Below are positions 43,366-50,864 of a stretch of 64,000 bases of DNA, piece by piece. Origin of the DNA: an uncultured Collinsella sp. Its GTDB lineage: Bacteria > Actinomycetota > Coriobacteriia > Coriobacteriales > Coriobacteriaceae. The DNA lies in the NCBI GenBank assembly GCA_959601045.1, contig CAUGNZ010000005.1, positions 1-64,000 of the forward strand, in the 5' to 3' direction. The position numbers and the translations under genes are program-made. Numbering within the stretch: the stretch's first letter is position 1; every line of letters begins with the position of its first letter. Below the pieces are notes generated by a model that ran no database searches, had not been told where the DNA came from, and was given only the letters and a program-made list of their open reading frames with translations.

Positions 43366-43871
43366 GTGCGAAGAAGCCGCCCCGCCTTGCAGGACTGGGG
43401 CGTCGCAAGAAACTCGTCGTTGTCTGCCTGGCTATCGCCTGTGCCCTCATCGCCGTAGGGCTATACGCCTGGCAGTCGCAGCCCGTGCCCGAAGCAGGCG
43501 CCTCAGTCACGACGGCAGAGGGTAAATCGCGCCAAGAAATCCAGGATGAGCTCGACGCCATCGTCCGCGACAACATGATGACGATCTCGGTCGCGCCGGT
43601 CGCACAATTGCAGGAAGGCGGCAAGTTGCGCGTCAACGTGCAAAACGTCCAAGACAACAAGTTTCCCCAGCGCTTCCGCCTGATTCAAAACGACGAGACC
43701 ATCTATGAGTCCGGTGTGGTCGAAGCCGGCAAGACGGTTGAGACCTGCCCCGCCGGCGATATCCAAGAAGGCGAGGCATATATCGAGATTCAGGCACTCG
43801 ATGCCAAGACCTACGACACCCACGGCAATCCGACGCGCGTCAAAGTGCGGGTGGCCCAGGCAGAAGGCTAG
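43362..43871 (+). CDS. Membrane-anchored secreted protein, unknown function
   Basis: A 169-residue protein with a basic N-terminus (PPRLAGLGRRKK) and a single hydrophobic helix at about residues 18-37, which acts as a signal anchor. The remaining ~130 residues would be extracellular and look like an all-beta domain (MMTISVAPVAQLQEGGKLRV, FRLIQNDETIYESGVVEAGK). No family was recognised. It overlaps the preceding gene by 4 nt, so translation is coupled, and it is followed 87 nt later by another exported protein gene. Confidence 0.75.
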   Translation: MSAKKPPRLAGLGRRKKLVVVCLAIACALIAVGLYAWQSQPVPEAGASVTTAEGKSRQEIQDELDAIVRDNMMTISVAPVAQLQEGGKLRVNVQNVQDNKFPQRFRLIQNDETIYESGVVEAGKTVETCPAGDIQEGEAYIEIQALDAKTYDTHGNPTRVKVRVAQAEG

Positions 43872-43958
43872 TGGCCGACGCGCTCGCAGGGGCAGCGCCC
43901 TGCCCCCATTCGTCCAACCATCACGGAAACAGTCCGTGACGAGCAGAAAGGATCGATT

Positions 43959-44561
43959 ATGAACACACCCATGAACCTGAGCGGAGCCAGGGCACTCGCC
44001 GTGGGCGCAGGGCTTACGCTCGCACTTGCGATGGGCGCCGTGCCAACGGCGGCCATGGCAGAGGTGCGCGTTGGAACCACCGATGTGACGGTGAAGGCCG
44101 ACATTAGCAATGTTTCGTTTAAGGCGCCAACGGTCATCCCCTTTGCCGCCAAAGCCGACGGAACGCTTGTAGGACCCTCCGACAAGACGATTACCATCGA
44201 TAACCTCTCGGCATATGGCATCCACGTCACCAACATGAAGGTCACGGCCAAGAACGACTGGACAATCGTTGCAGACGCAAAGACGGGCTCGGCCCAGAAC
44301 TCCATCGATTTTAAGGTTGGCCCCGATAAGGCAGAGAAGGATGCCAGCTCGGCGACTCAGACTACGGGCCTCGATCTTTCCAAAGACGTAAGCTTCGACA
44401 TGAAGTACAAGGGTATTGACGACGGAACGGACAAAATCAAGCTCAATGTGAGTGGCCACGTCGCCCGCGTCACGCGGGACATCTACCACGCCACCGGTAC
44501 GGGAGATCAAGTGGCAAGCATCACCTGGACGGTCGAGCCCGGTGCGCACGCCACGTCCTAA
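43959..44561 (+). CDS. Secreted protein with a beta-sandwich-like domain, unknown function
   Basis: A 200-residue protein with a clear signal peptide (LAVGAGLTLALAMGAVPTAAMA, cleavage near residue 34). The mature part is Thr/Val/Lys-rich. The pattern VSFKAPTVIPFAAKADGTLVGPSDKTITIDNLS recalls the N-terminal module of the broken surface protein at 49754 (INVSVPTTVPCLVKHDGTVITPSEWKIENVG), so both carry a similar unnamed domain. AAAGGA precedes the ATG. There is no wall-sorting motif. It probably forms part of a surface assembly with the neighbouring genes. Confidence 0.78.
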   Translation: MNTPMNLSGARALAVGAGLTLALAMGAVPTAAMAEVRVGTTDVTVKADISNVSFKAPTVIPFAAKADGTLVGPSDKTITIDNLSAYGIHVTNMKVTAKNDWTIVADAKTGSAQNSIDFKVGPDKAEKDASSATQTTGLDLSKDVSFDMKYKGIDDGTDKIKLNVSGHVARVTRDIYHATGTGDQVASITWTVEPGAHATS

Positions 44562-44802
44562 GGCGATTGCACTGGCCGCCATCGTCGGCATCTTGGCGTC
44601 CGCACCTGCCATGGCCTTTGCTCAACAAGAGCAAGCACGGGCGGCCACAGAAGTGACCGTCGACCTTTCGGGCCTTAATCGTGACAGCCGTCACGAGCCG
44701 CTCGCTCAGACGAGCGACACCCGGCAACTCATTGCGGTAGGCTTCGCCACGGCGGGAGCAGGACTGACGTGCCTTGGCCTGCACATCAAACGCAACCAAT
44801 AG
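44542..44802 (+). CDS. Small secreted or membrane protein, unknown function
   Basis: An 86-residue product read from a GTG at 44542 that overlaps the previous gene by 20 nt. It has a signal peptide (AIALAAIVGILASAPAMAFA), a short linker with VTVDLSGLNRD, and a C-terminal hydrophobic helix ending in HIKRNQ, like the tail of wall-anchored proteins but without an LPxTG motif. The overlap and the good signal peptide favour a real gene, but the start codon is uncertain. Confidence 0.55.
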   Translation: MRTPRPKAIALAAIVGILASAPAMAFAQQEQARAATEVTVDLSGLNRDSRHEPLAQTSDTRQLIAVGFATAGAGLTCLGLHIKRNQ

Positions 44803-44841
44803 CCAAGCACGACCGGAGTACGCGGAATAGATAGGAGAACC

Positions 44842-46233
44842 ATGGCACCCAAAAACCTTTTACCCGTTGCCGCGCTCTGCAGCGCACTGGCGAGCGGTAC
44901 GCCTCTCGCCGCTTGGGCGACGCCTGCCACGGCAAACTCCTTACCGCAAGCTCTGAACCCCGTGGCGAATTCGTCGGGCATCGTCGCCTGTCAACGTTTT
45001 TCGCTCGCACACGCCACGGTCCGAACCTCGGGATGCCTTCACCGCAATACGGTCGACTCGATAGTCGTGGATATCAAGCGACCGGGCAAGGAGAACGGTC
45101 CCCAGACAGGTTATGCCATCTGTACATGGAAATCGGCTGTAGTCGACGCCGATGGCGACCCATGCGACCTAGAGCTGCGCATCGATATTGACTCGGTCGA
45201 TGACTCGGCGAACGGGGCGAAGGTCGTCTTCGACAGCGCGGCCTATGAAGAAGGGGGTGTATGCCTGGGCTGCGTTCCCTCGAATGTCGATGGAGCGCAG
45301 CCCATTATCTCCTTTACGGCATCGCTGCGACTGACCAAGGCGGACACCGAAGCCATCGCAACGGGAGATGCGCCTTTGCTGTTCTACGCTGGCGACGCGG
45401 ACGACCAAGAAGCTCAAAGCACCAGGCAGAAGGGCTCGCTTAACCTCACGCGAGGATCAGAACCCGCCCCCATCAATATCGATGCCCAGGCGCAAGGCGT
45501 GCAGCGCATTCTCGCCGATCCGGCGCTGCTCCAAATGACATGGCACGGAGTGGGGTCCGTCGGGATTGCCGCTCCTATATCGAGCGATAATGACAAATCC
45601 CCCAAAGACGAGGTCGCAGACGCACCGGCACATGTTGACGATGCAGACGATGCATCATCAGAAGACAACGCTGCGGCTCCCCTCGAGAAGCCAGGCGGCG
45701 CCACCGAACTAGGTGATCCCCAACCGAAAGACGGCCTGGACTTCGCCGCTCCCCCAGATGTCGACGAAGGCAACTGTTGCATGATGGTCGCGCTCGACCA
45801 CACGGAAACCGTCGATACCGCAAGCATTGAGCCAGTCGCCGCCAATTCGCCCCGCCGCAAAAATATCCTCATCGCATTCCCCAAAACCGTCGAGCTCGTC
45901 TTTTTGCCATCGGGTGAAGTCGTCGCGCCTACGGCACTTACAGCAGTGGGAGCAAGGAGCGCATCGAACGATATCCAAGCTATCTCGGCACTTGATGCCA
46001 CAACGACCGCCAAGTTACACCTTTATTCCGTTGCGGCCGACGGAACGCGAACCGAAGAATTCAACGGAACCAAGCTTTTGGTTCCACGGCGCATCGGTAT
46101 CCAGGAAGACTTCCCCTATCAAATGGAACTTGAAGGGTTCGATCGTGCACGAGATGCCGACATCATTGCTGCAGCCATCGAATCCCCGCAGCACCTCATG
46201 ACGCTGCGCTTCGACTTTAGTCCCGTCCTGTAA
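44842..46233 (+). CDS. Large secreted protein, unknown function
   Basis: A 463-residue protein with a signal peptide (LLPVAALCSALASGTPLAAWA) and a mature chain I cannot assign. The N-terminal half has several cysteines (ACQRFSL, TSGCLHRN, YAICTWK, GGVCLGCVP). The middle (~250-310) is acidic and low-complexity, and the C-terminal part looks beta-rich. No wall anchor is seen. GGAG lies 5 nt before the ATG. It is the last gene of the five-gene exported cluster starting at 43069. Confidence 0.75.
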   Translation: MAPKNLLPVAALCSALASGTPLAAWATPATANSLPQALNPVANSSGIVACQRFSLAHATVRTSGCLHRNTVDSIVVDIKRPGKENGPQTGYAICTWKSAVVDADGDPCDLELRIDIDSVDDSANGAKVVFDSAAYEEGGVCLGCVPSNVDGAQPIISFTASLRLTKADTEAIATGDAPLLFYAGDADDQEAQSTRQKGSLNLTRGSEPAPINIDAQAQGVQRILADPALLQMTWHGVGSVGIAAPISSDNDKSPKDEVADAPAHVDDADDASSEDNAAAPLEKPGGATELGDPQPKDGLDFAAPPDVDEGNCCMMVALDHTETVDTASIEPVAANSPRRKNILIAFPKTVELVFLPSGEVVAPTALTAVGARSASNDIQAISALDATTTAKLHLYSVAADGTRTEEFNGTKLLVPRRIGIQEDFPYQMELEGFDRARDADIIAAAIESPQHLMTLRFDFSPVL

Positions 46234-46321
46234 ACCGCTAACCGCCGCTTGGCTCGGATACCGAGCGCCCCCTCCCCGTTCTGCTACGATTGCCACGTTG
46301 GCATCAATTACAGGAGGGTTC

Positions 46322-47038
46322 ATGCCGGGTTTAGGAACGATCATCAACGTCGCGCTTTTGATTGCGGGCGGTCTGCTGGGCCTCATGGGTGGGCGCTTCA
46401 TTACGCCCCGCATCCAAGACACGCTCATGAAGGCGTCGGGGTTGTGCGTTCTGTTTATCGGCCTGGGCGGCACCATGCAAAAGATGCTCATCATCGATGG
46501 AAAGGCGCTAGCGACCACCGGTACCACCATGCTCATCGTCTCATTTGCGCTCGGTTCGCTCATCGGCGAGGCCATCAACTTGGAGGCCGCCATCGAGAAC
46601 CTTGGCGAATGGCTCAAGCGCAAGACTGGCAGTGAGGGCGATAACAAGTTCACCAACGCTTTTGTCTCGACTTCACTCACCGTGTGCATCGGCGCCATGG
46701 CCATTGTGGGATCGATCCAGGACGGCCTGCTCGGCGACTGGTCAACGCTTGCCCTCAAGGGCGCACTGGACTGCATCATCGTCTGCACCATGACGGCCTC
46801 GCTTGGCCGCGGCTGCATCTTCTCCGCCCTGCCCGTCGCCGTGTTCCAGGGAACGATCACGCTGTTTGCCGGCGCGCTCTCCCCCATCATGACCACCGCC
46901 GCCCTCGACAGCCTATCGCTCGTGGGCTCCATGCTCATCTTCTGTGTTGGCGTTAACCTTATTCGACCTCAGACCTTCCGCACGGCCAACATGCTTCCCT
47001 CCGTCGTCATCGCCGTCATCTACGCCCTCCTGTTCTAG
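46322..47038 (+). CDS. DUF554 family membrane protein
   Basis: A 238-residue membrane protein of the DUF554 (YdfK/YqgA-like) family with about seven helices. Family features are MPGLGTIINVALLIAGGLLGLMGG at the N-terminus, GSLIGEAINLE, and the central GAMAIVGSIQDGLLGDWSTLALKGALD. The function is unknown; a transport role has been suggested. The start at 46322 follows AGGAGGGTTC. It is close to but probably separate from the exported-protein cluster. Confidence 0.88.
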   Translation: MPGLGTIINVALLIAGGLLGLMGGRFITPRIQDTLMKASGLCVLFIGLGGTMQKMLIIDGKALATTGTTMLIVSFALGSLIGEAINLEAAIENLGEWLKRKTGSEGDNKFTNAFVSTSLTVCIGAMAIVGSIQDGLLGDWSTLALKGALDCIIVCTMTASLGRGCIFSALPVAVFQGTITLFAGALSPIMTTAALDSLSLVGSMLIFCVGVNLIRPQTFRTANMLPSVVIAVIYALLF

Positions 47039-47045
47039 CCCCTCA

Positions 47046-47066
47046 GTAGATTTTTGGGACACGCCT
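47046..47066 (+). repeat. 21-bp repeat, left inverted copy
   Basis: GTAGATTTTTGGGACA.GCCT; the complement of 50763-50783 with one mismatch. It lies exactly at the truncated 3' end of the lacI remnant. Confidence 0.8.
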
Positions 47067-47283
47067 TAAAAGGTTCTCGATGTTGGGGACAATAAGACCG
47101 AGCGTCTTTGACTCGCGCATCACCGAGCTGCGGGCAATCTGGTTAGGCACGTAATGCTCGCGCCGCAACTTCTTTAATGCAGCGACGGTTTGCTTTCGAG
47201 ATGCGGCAGGGCCGGTCATTAAGCACAAGGGAAACAGAAGAGGGCGAAAGACCCACCTCGTTGGCAATCTGCTTGAATGTCAC
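47046..47283 (-). pseudogene. Broken LacI-family regulator
   Basis: The minus strand encodes a LacI-type N-terminal helix-turn-helix (VTFKQIANEVGLSPSSVS, LVLNDRPCRIS) from about 47283. A frameshift near 47155-47165 then moves the frame to YVPNQIARSSVMRE and KTLGLIVPNIEN, the hinge and start of the sugar-binding domain. The gene stops at 47046, where the 21-bp repeat begins; more than 250 residues are missing. It is a double-damaged remnant, not a functional repressor. Confidence 0.85.
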
Positions 47284-47428
47284 CTTTTAAGCCAATGCAA
47301 TCGTTCTCTTTCCGCTCCTGCATTCCTGTGTGGTCAAAAACTTTACCATCCCGGGAGGGAAAGCGGTGCGAGAAGCGAGGGGGTCTGCGCGCAATGCGCA
47401 CCAAATACCACGGGCATTATTAACCGTT

Positions 47429-47465
47429 GAGGCCCGCTCAACGTCAGACACGTTGAGCGGGCCTC
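47429..47465. terminator. Strong hairpin downstream of the wall-anchored protein gene
   Basis: A perfect 16-bp inverted repeat (GAGGCCCGCTCAACGT and its complement, 5-nt loop), 57 nt past the stop of the minus-strand gene. The plus strand continues TTTG. It probably terminates transcription from one or both sides. Confidence 0.7.
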
Positions 47466-47521
47466 TTTGCCCCTAGGCAATCATGCACAGAGTGGGCGGC
47501 TAGCCTTTAAAAGGCCCTTCC

Positions 47522-49255
47522 CTAGCGTCCGCGGTGCAACCTCTTGATCGAAAGCCCAACAGCCAGCACGCCTGCGATTGCCAGCAATGCGGCGCACTCC
47601 ATAGCCGGGGCGCTGCTGTCGCCCGTGTTGGGAATCTTGCCTGCAGTGGTCTTTTTCTTTCCGGCAGGCTTCGTGGTGGCAGCAGGCTTTTTGTCGGTAT
47701 CAGGCTTATCGCCCTCGGCGGGAGCGGCCTTTTCCGTATAGACATTCTCGAATATCATGCTCGCTACGGGCGTATCCTGAGTCTTCTCGTAGAATGCACC
47801 GTTATCGGTTTCCACCAGCTTGACGGGGAAGATTTCGCACCTCGACTGGGTGGCCGACTGGGCGTCAGTCGTAATCGTGTACTCATGGCAGAAAATCTGG
47901 TAGACAGCATCGGAATACGTCCAGTTTGCCACACCTGTATTCTTCTCGCGCACGCAGAAGCCCTCACAGGTGATGTCGCGAACCTGGCTCTTGGGACCCT
48001 TAATGGTGAGGAGCCCCTCGTATTCCCCCGCTCCGTTGGTGGCGACGGTCGCCGTCACGGTCACGTCGGTGTAATCCTCAATCTGGCCGACGCCGACGTT
48101 GAAAATCTCAAGCTCAAATTCCTGCTTGCCGGGAGCGATGTCTCCGCCCTTCTTGACAACCTTCGTGAAGGGGAAGCTGTAGCTAACGGATTTCTCATCT
48201 GTAGTGAAGTGGATATTCTTATAGAGATGCAGGAAGCCCTTGGCCTGCTCGACGCCATCATGTTCGATGAGGTCGATGGTCGCGCCCTCGCCGTCGACGG
48301 CAACGGCCTGCGTCAGGTCAAAATCGGCATTGATGACAGGACTATCAAAAAGCGCAGGAATATTATCCGTGTTGGTGTTCTTGGCATCGATTTCGGCCGC
48401 ATAGACCGTGAAAACGCCGCCGCAGCCTGCCGGATACGCGCCAGCAAGCGTGACCTTTGCGCCGCCCTTGATGGTCAGATCGCCACTTGCCCACAGGCCA
48501 GAATCCACGGTAGAGGTCGATTGCACGGAACCGCCGTCAATCGTCAGATTTCCGCTAGCAAACAGACCGGGGAAGAGGCTTTTTGCCACGACGTTAGAAT
48601 TCGAGATACTCAGGTTGCCACCCACGGGGCCGCCACGGGAACTGATAAACGCGGCGTTGCAATTGTTTTCCGTCGCCGAGATGTCAACCACGCTGCCGTT
48701 TTGGATGGTGAGGCTCACGGCGTCGATGCCCGCATACAGCGCATGCGACGCAAGCCGGGCGTTATCGAGGACCACTGAGCCGTCGCTGGCAATGCCAATG
48801 CCGCCCGGGGCGTTAACAACAAGAGTCGTCGCGCTTACCGAAACGTTGCCGGCGGCACTTATGCCGTCCTTCGTTTCCCCCGCGACATTGATCGTGAGGC
48901 TGCCAGACCCCGAGAACTCGATATTCCCCGTAGCCATAATGCCCATATTGTCATCGAAGGTAATACGGTTCTCGCCCTGAAGCACGATATCCAAATCGCC
49001 CGTCAGTTCCGAATTGATACCGCCATAGCCGAGCACGTTTGTGATAGACGCGTTGTTTAGCGTAAGGGTTTGCGCGTTGGGGTCGTACGTCGCCGTTCCC
49101 TCGCCGCATGCGATAGTGAGGTTGTCGCTGGTGAATTGCTCGCCGTTGACAAACAGGTTGTACTGCGTTGTCTCGGCAAATGCCAACGCCGGCAGCATCG
49201 CCATGACAAAGGCGAGCGCTGAGGCAAAACCTATTAGTTTCCGTATCTTGCTCAT
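47522..49255 (-). CDS. Sortase-anchored surface protein with pilin-like domain
   Basis: A 577-residue surface protein. A signal peptide ends near residue 27 (LPALAFA). Residues ~40-330 are repeats of short beta-strands (GNIEFSGSGSLTINVAGETKDGI, GNLTIDGGSV, GDLTIKGGAKVTL), as in a right-handed beta-helix/carbohydrate-binding-like region. Residues ~345-510 resemble the Spy0128 pilin isopeptide domain (YSFPFTKVVKKGG, IMFENVYTEK-type end). A Lys/Thr/Pro linker leads to a sorting signal IPNTGD at 541-546, a hydrophobic helix and a basic tail. The start at 49255 follows GAGAGGAGC. Likely an adhesin or pilus-like subunit linked to peptidoglycan; no sortase gene is in the window. Confidence 0.88.
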   Translation of the reverse strand: MSKIRKLIGFASALAFVMAMLPALAFAETTQYNLFVNGEQFTSDNLTIACGEGTATYDPNAQTLTLNNASITNVLGYGGINSELTGDLDIVLQGENRITFDDNMGIMATGNIEFSGSGSLTINVAGETKDGISAAGNVSVSATTLVVNAPGGIGIASDGSVVLDNARLASHALYAGIDAVSLTIQNGSVVDISATENNCNAAFISSRGGPVGGNLSISNSNVVAKSLFPGLFASGNLTIDGGSVQSTSTVDSGLWASGDLTIKGGAKVTLAGAYPAGCGGVFTVYAAEIDAKNTNTDNIPALFDSPVINADFDLTQAVAVDGEGATIDLIEHDGVEQAKGFLHLYKNIHFTTDEKSVSYSFPFTKVVKKGGDIAPGKQEFELEIFNVGVGQIEDYTDVTVTATVATNGAGEYEGLLTIKGPKSQVRDITCEGFCVREKNTGVANWTYSDAVYQIFCHEYTITTDAQSATQSRCEIFPVKLVETDNGAFYEKTQDTPVASMIFENVYTEKAAPAEGDKPDTDKKPAATTKPAGKKKTTAGKIPNTGDSSAPAMECAALLAIAGVLAVGLSIKRLHRGR

Positions 49256-49650
49256 GATGCTCCTCTCGTCCGGGGGGCTCGCAAAGGATTGAAACCGGCG
49301 TTTGGCGCGCCTTGGTGCAACCATGAGTACCGACGGTTGATGTCGAGGTCGCTGCGGCATGTGTCCGACGGCAATCGCGGTGGCGCCGTTTTCGATAGCT
49401 TTGCGATTATATGTATCATGATAGATGGTACCGGGAACAAGCGTCCTGCTCGTATCGCCCAACGGCCCATTATCCGCTGCCAGCGATGGACGCATGGCCC
49501 AGAAATGGAGCCGATGCGGCCAAGCCCAATCTCTCCCGTTCAGCGCATTTGACATCGGGCATCTGCGAATAACCGTTTGTTAATGGATACAGTAATGGGT
49601 GTACTTCCCTTGAAAACAGTGGAATAACACTTGAGTTATTTGCCGTATTT
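49256..49650. other. Upstream region of the wall-anchored protein gene
   Basis: About 395 nt without a supported gene. A perfect TATAAT lies on the minus strand at 49406-49411, about 150 nt before the surface-protein start, without a good -35 box. The right end is AT-rich and runs into a fragment of another surface protein. Confidence 0.4.
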
Positions 49651-49770
49651 CAGACAGGCGACCCATCCGTGTGGGTCCCGTTCCTGATGGCCGGCGCTGC
49701 CGCGTGTGCGGCGGGACTGGCCATAACTTCACTCACGAAGAGGGAGGACACCGATGAGGACAAGAGGTAG
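49651..49770 (+). pseudogene. Orphan C-terminal wall-sorting signal
   Basis: An open stretch without a start codon reads QTGDPSVWVPFLMAGAAA followed by CAAGLAITSLTKRED and a basic end. This is the classic xTGD-hydrophobic helix-KR tail of a sortase substrate. Nothing upstream encodes the rest of the protein. It overlaps the start of the next gene by 17 nt. It is probably the last piece of a deleted surface-protein gene. Confidence 0.6.
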
Positions 49771-50826
49771 ACTCCTCGGCGCCTTCCTTGGCGCCCTTTC
49801 ACTCGCGGTGGCGCTCACCGCCGCACCCTCCTTTGCATTCGCAGACGAGGCTCAGATCAACGTCTCCGTACCTACGACCGTCCCCTGCCTCGTAAAGCAT
49901 GACGGTACAGTCATCACTCCGAGCGAATGGAAGATTGAGAACGTGGGCTCGGAGGAGGTCTTCCTGGGCGACGTCTCCGTGTCCCAGAATAACGACGAGG
50001 CGATTAGTCTGTCCGCCAGCTCCTCGGTGGCGGGCGGCAACAAGTCCGCGTGGTTCTCCTACAAGAACGGATCCACAACCCTGTCCAAGACCGATGAACC
50101 CTCGCCCCGGAAAAGACAGTCTCAGTGGACTGGTCCGTTGGCAAGCTCGACGCCAAGAACAACGCAAACGCGCTCAAGGCTGCGACCAGAGGCGCGTTCG
50201 CGCTCGCCACGGTCGACTTCTCCTTCGGGCAGAAGCAGGCCTTCGCCGTGTGGTATTCGGATAACACTGCGGGCCTCTACAAGAGATTCAAGGCGCCCTC
50301 CGTTGGCGATACCTTCGACGGCCGCACGGTCACCAGGGTCACCACGGGCATCGAGGACATGAAGAAGCTCTTTGCCGGCGCCCACAGCCTCAAGAGCGTC
50401 ACAGCAGTCGATGAGGGAATCCGCCCAAAGACAACGGAGTCCTGGCTCAACGGCTGCTGGGGTCTCACCACGGTCGATTTCGCCAAGCTGGACACCTCGA
50501 GGACAACGAACATGGCCAGCACGTTCCAGGGCTGTAACTGCCCCTCCTCAGCCAACATCGAAGGCTGGGACACCTCGAGCGTCACCAACATGCAGAGGAT
50601 GTTCAATGGTTGCTTCGATCTCACCTCGCTTGATCTGACGGGCTGGGGCACCTCGAAGGTCACGAACACGAGCTGCATGTTCCAAAGTTGCTCCAGCCTA
50701 ACGTCTCCCAAATCTACCCTTCGCCAGCGCTCCAAAGACTGCTTACCTAAAAGTAGATTTCTAGGCATGTCCCAAAAATCTACCTGCGAACGATATCTCG
50801 AACATCTGTTTGATGCTGTGCTATGA
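49754..50826 (+). pseudogene. Frameshifted, truncated BspA-type leucine-rich-repeat surface protein
   Basis: The 5' part encodes a signal peptide (LSLAVALTAAPSFAFA) and a small beta domain similar to that of the protein at 43959. Near 50100-50110 the frame shifts by one base; the continuation (PEKTVSVDWSVGKLDAKN) carries BspA/DUF285 repeats: MKKLFAGAHSLKSV, NMASTFQGC, WDTSSVTNMQRMFNGCFDLTSLDL and WGTSKVTNTSCMFQSC. The repeats stop near 50702, where an AAATCTAC/GTAGATTT repeat element begins; the last ~40 codons are not native. GGGAGG precedes the ATG. BspA proteins bind host or bacterial surfaces; this copy should be inactive unless the frameshift is a sequencing error. Confidence 0.8.
50710..50783. 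repeat. Palindromic repeat element, right copy of the 21-bp repeat
   Basis: AAATCTAC at 50710, GTAGATTT at 50753 and AAATCTAC at 50776 form nested inverted repeats. Positions 50763-50783 are the inverted copy of 47046-47066. The element joins the truncated BspA gene to the promoter of the terB-like operon. Confidence 0.75.
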
Positions 50827-50827
50827 T
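50799..50827 (+). promoter_or_regulatory. Candidate promoter of the terB-ATPase-helicase operon
   Basis: CGAACA at 50799-50804, a 17-nt spacer, and TATGAT at 50822-50827. The -10 matches consensus at five of six bases, the -35 at about four. It lies 38 nt before the GTG start of the first gene. Confidence 0.45.
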
Positions 50828-50864
50828 ATGAGATCACCGTAGCTGCGTTAGGAGAGGAGAAGCG

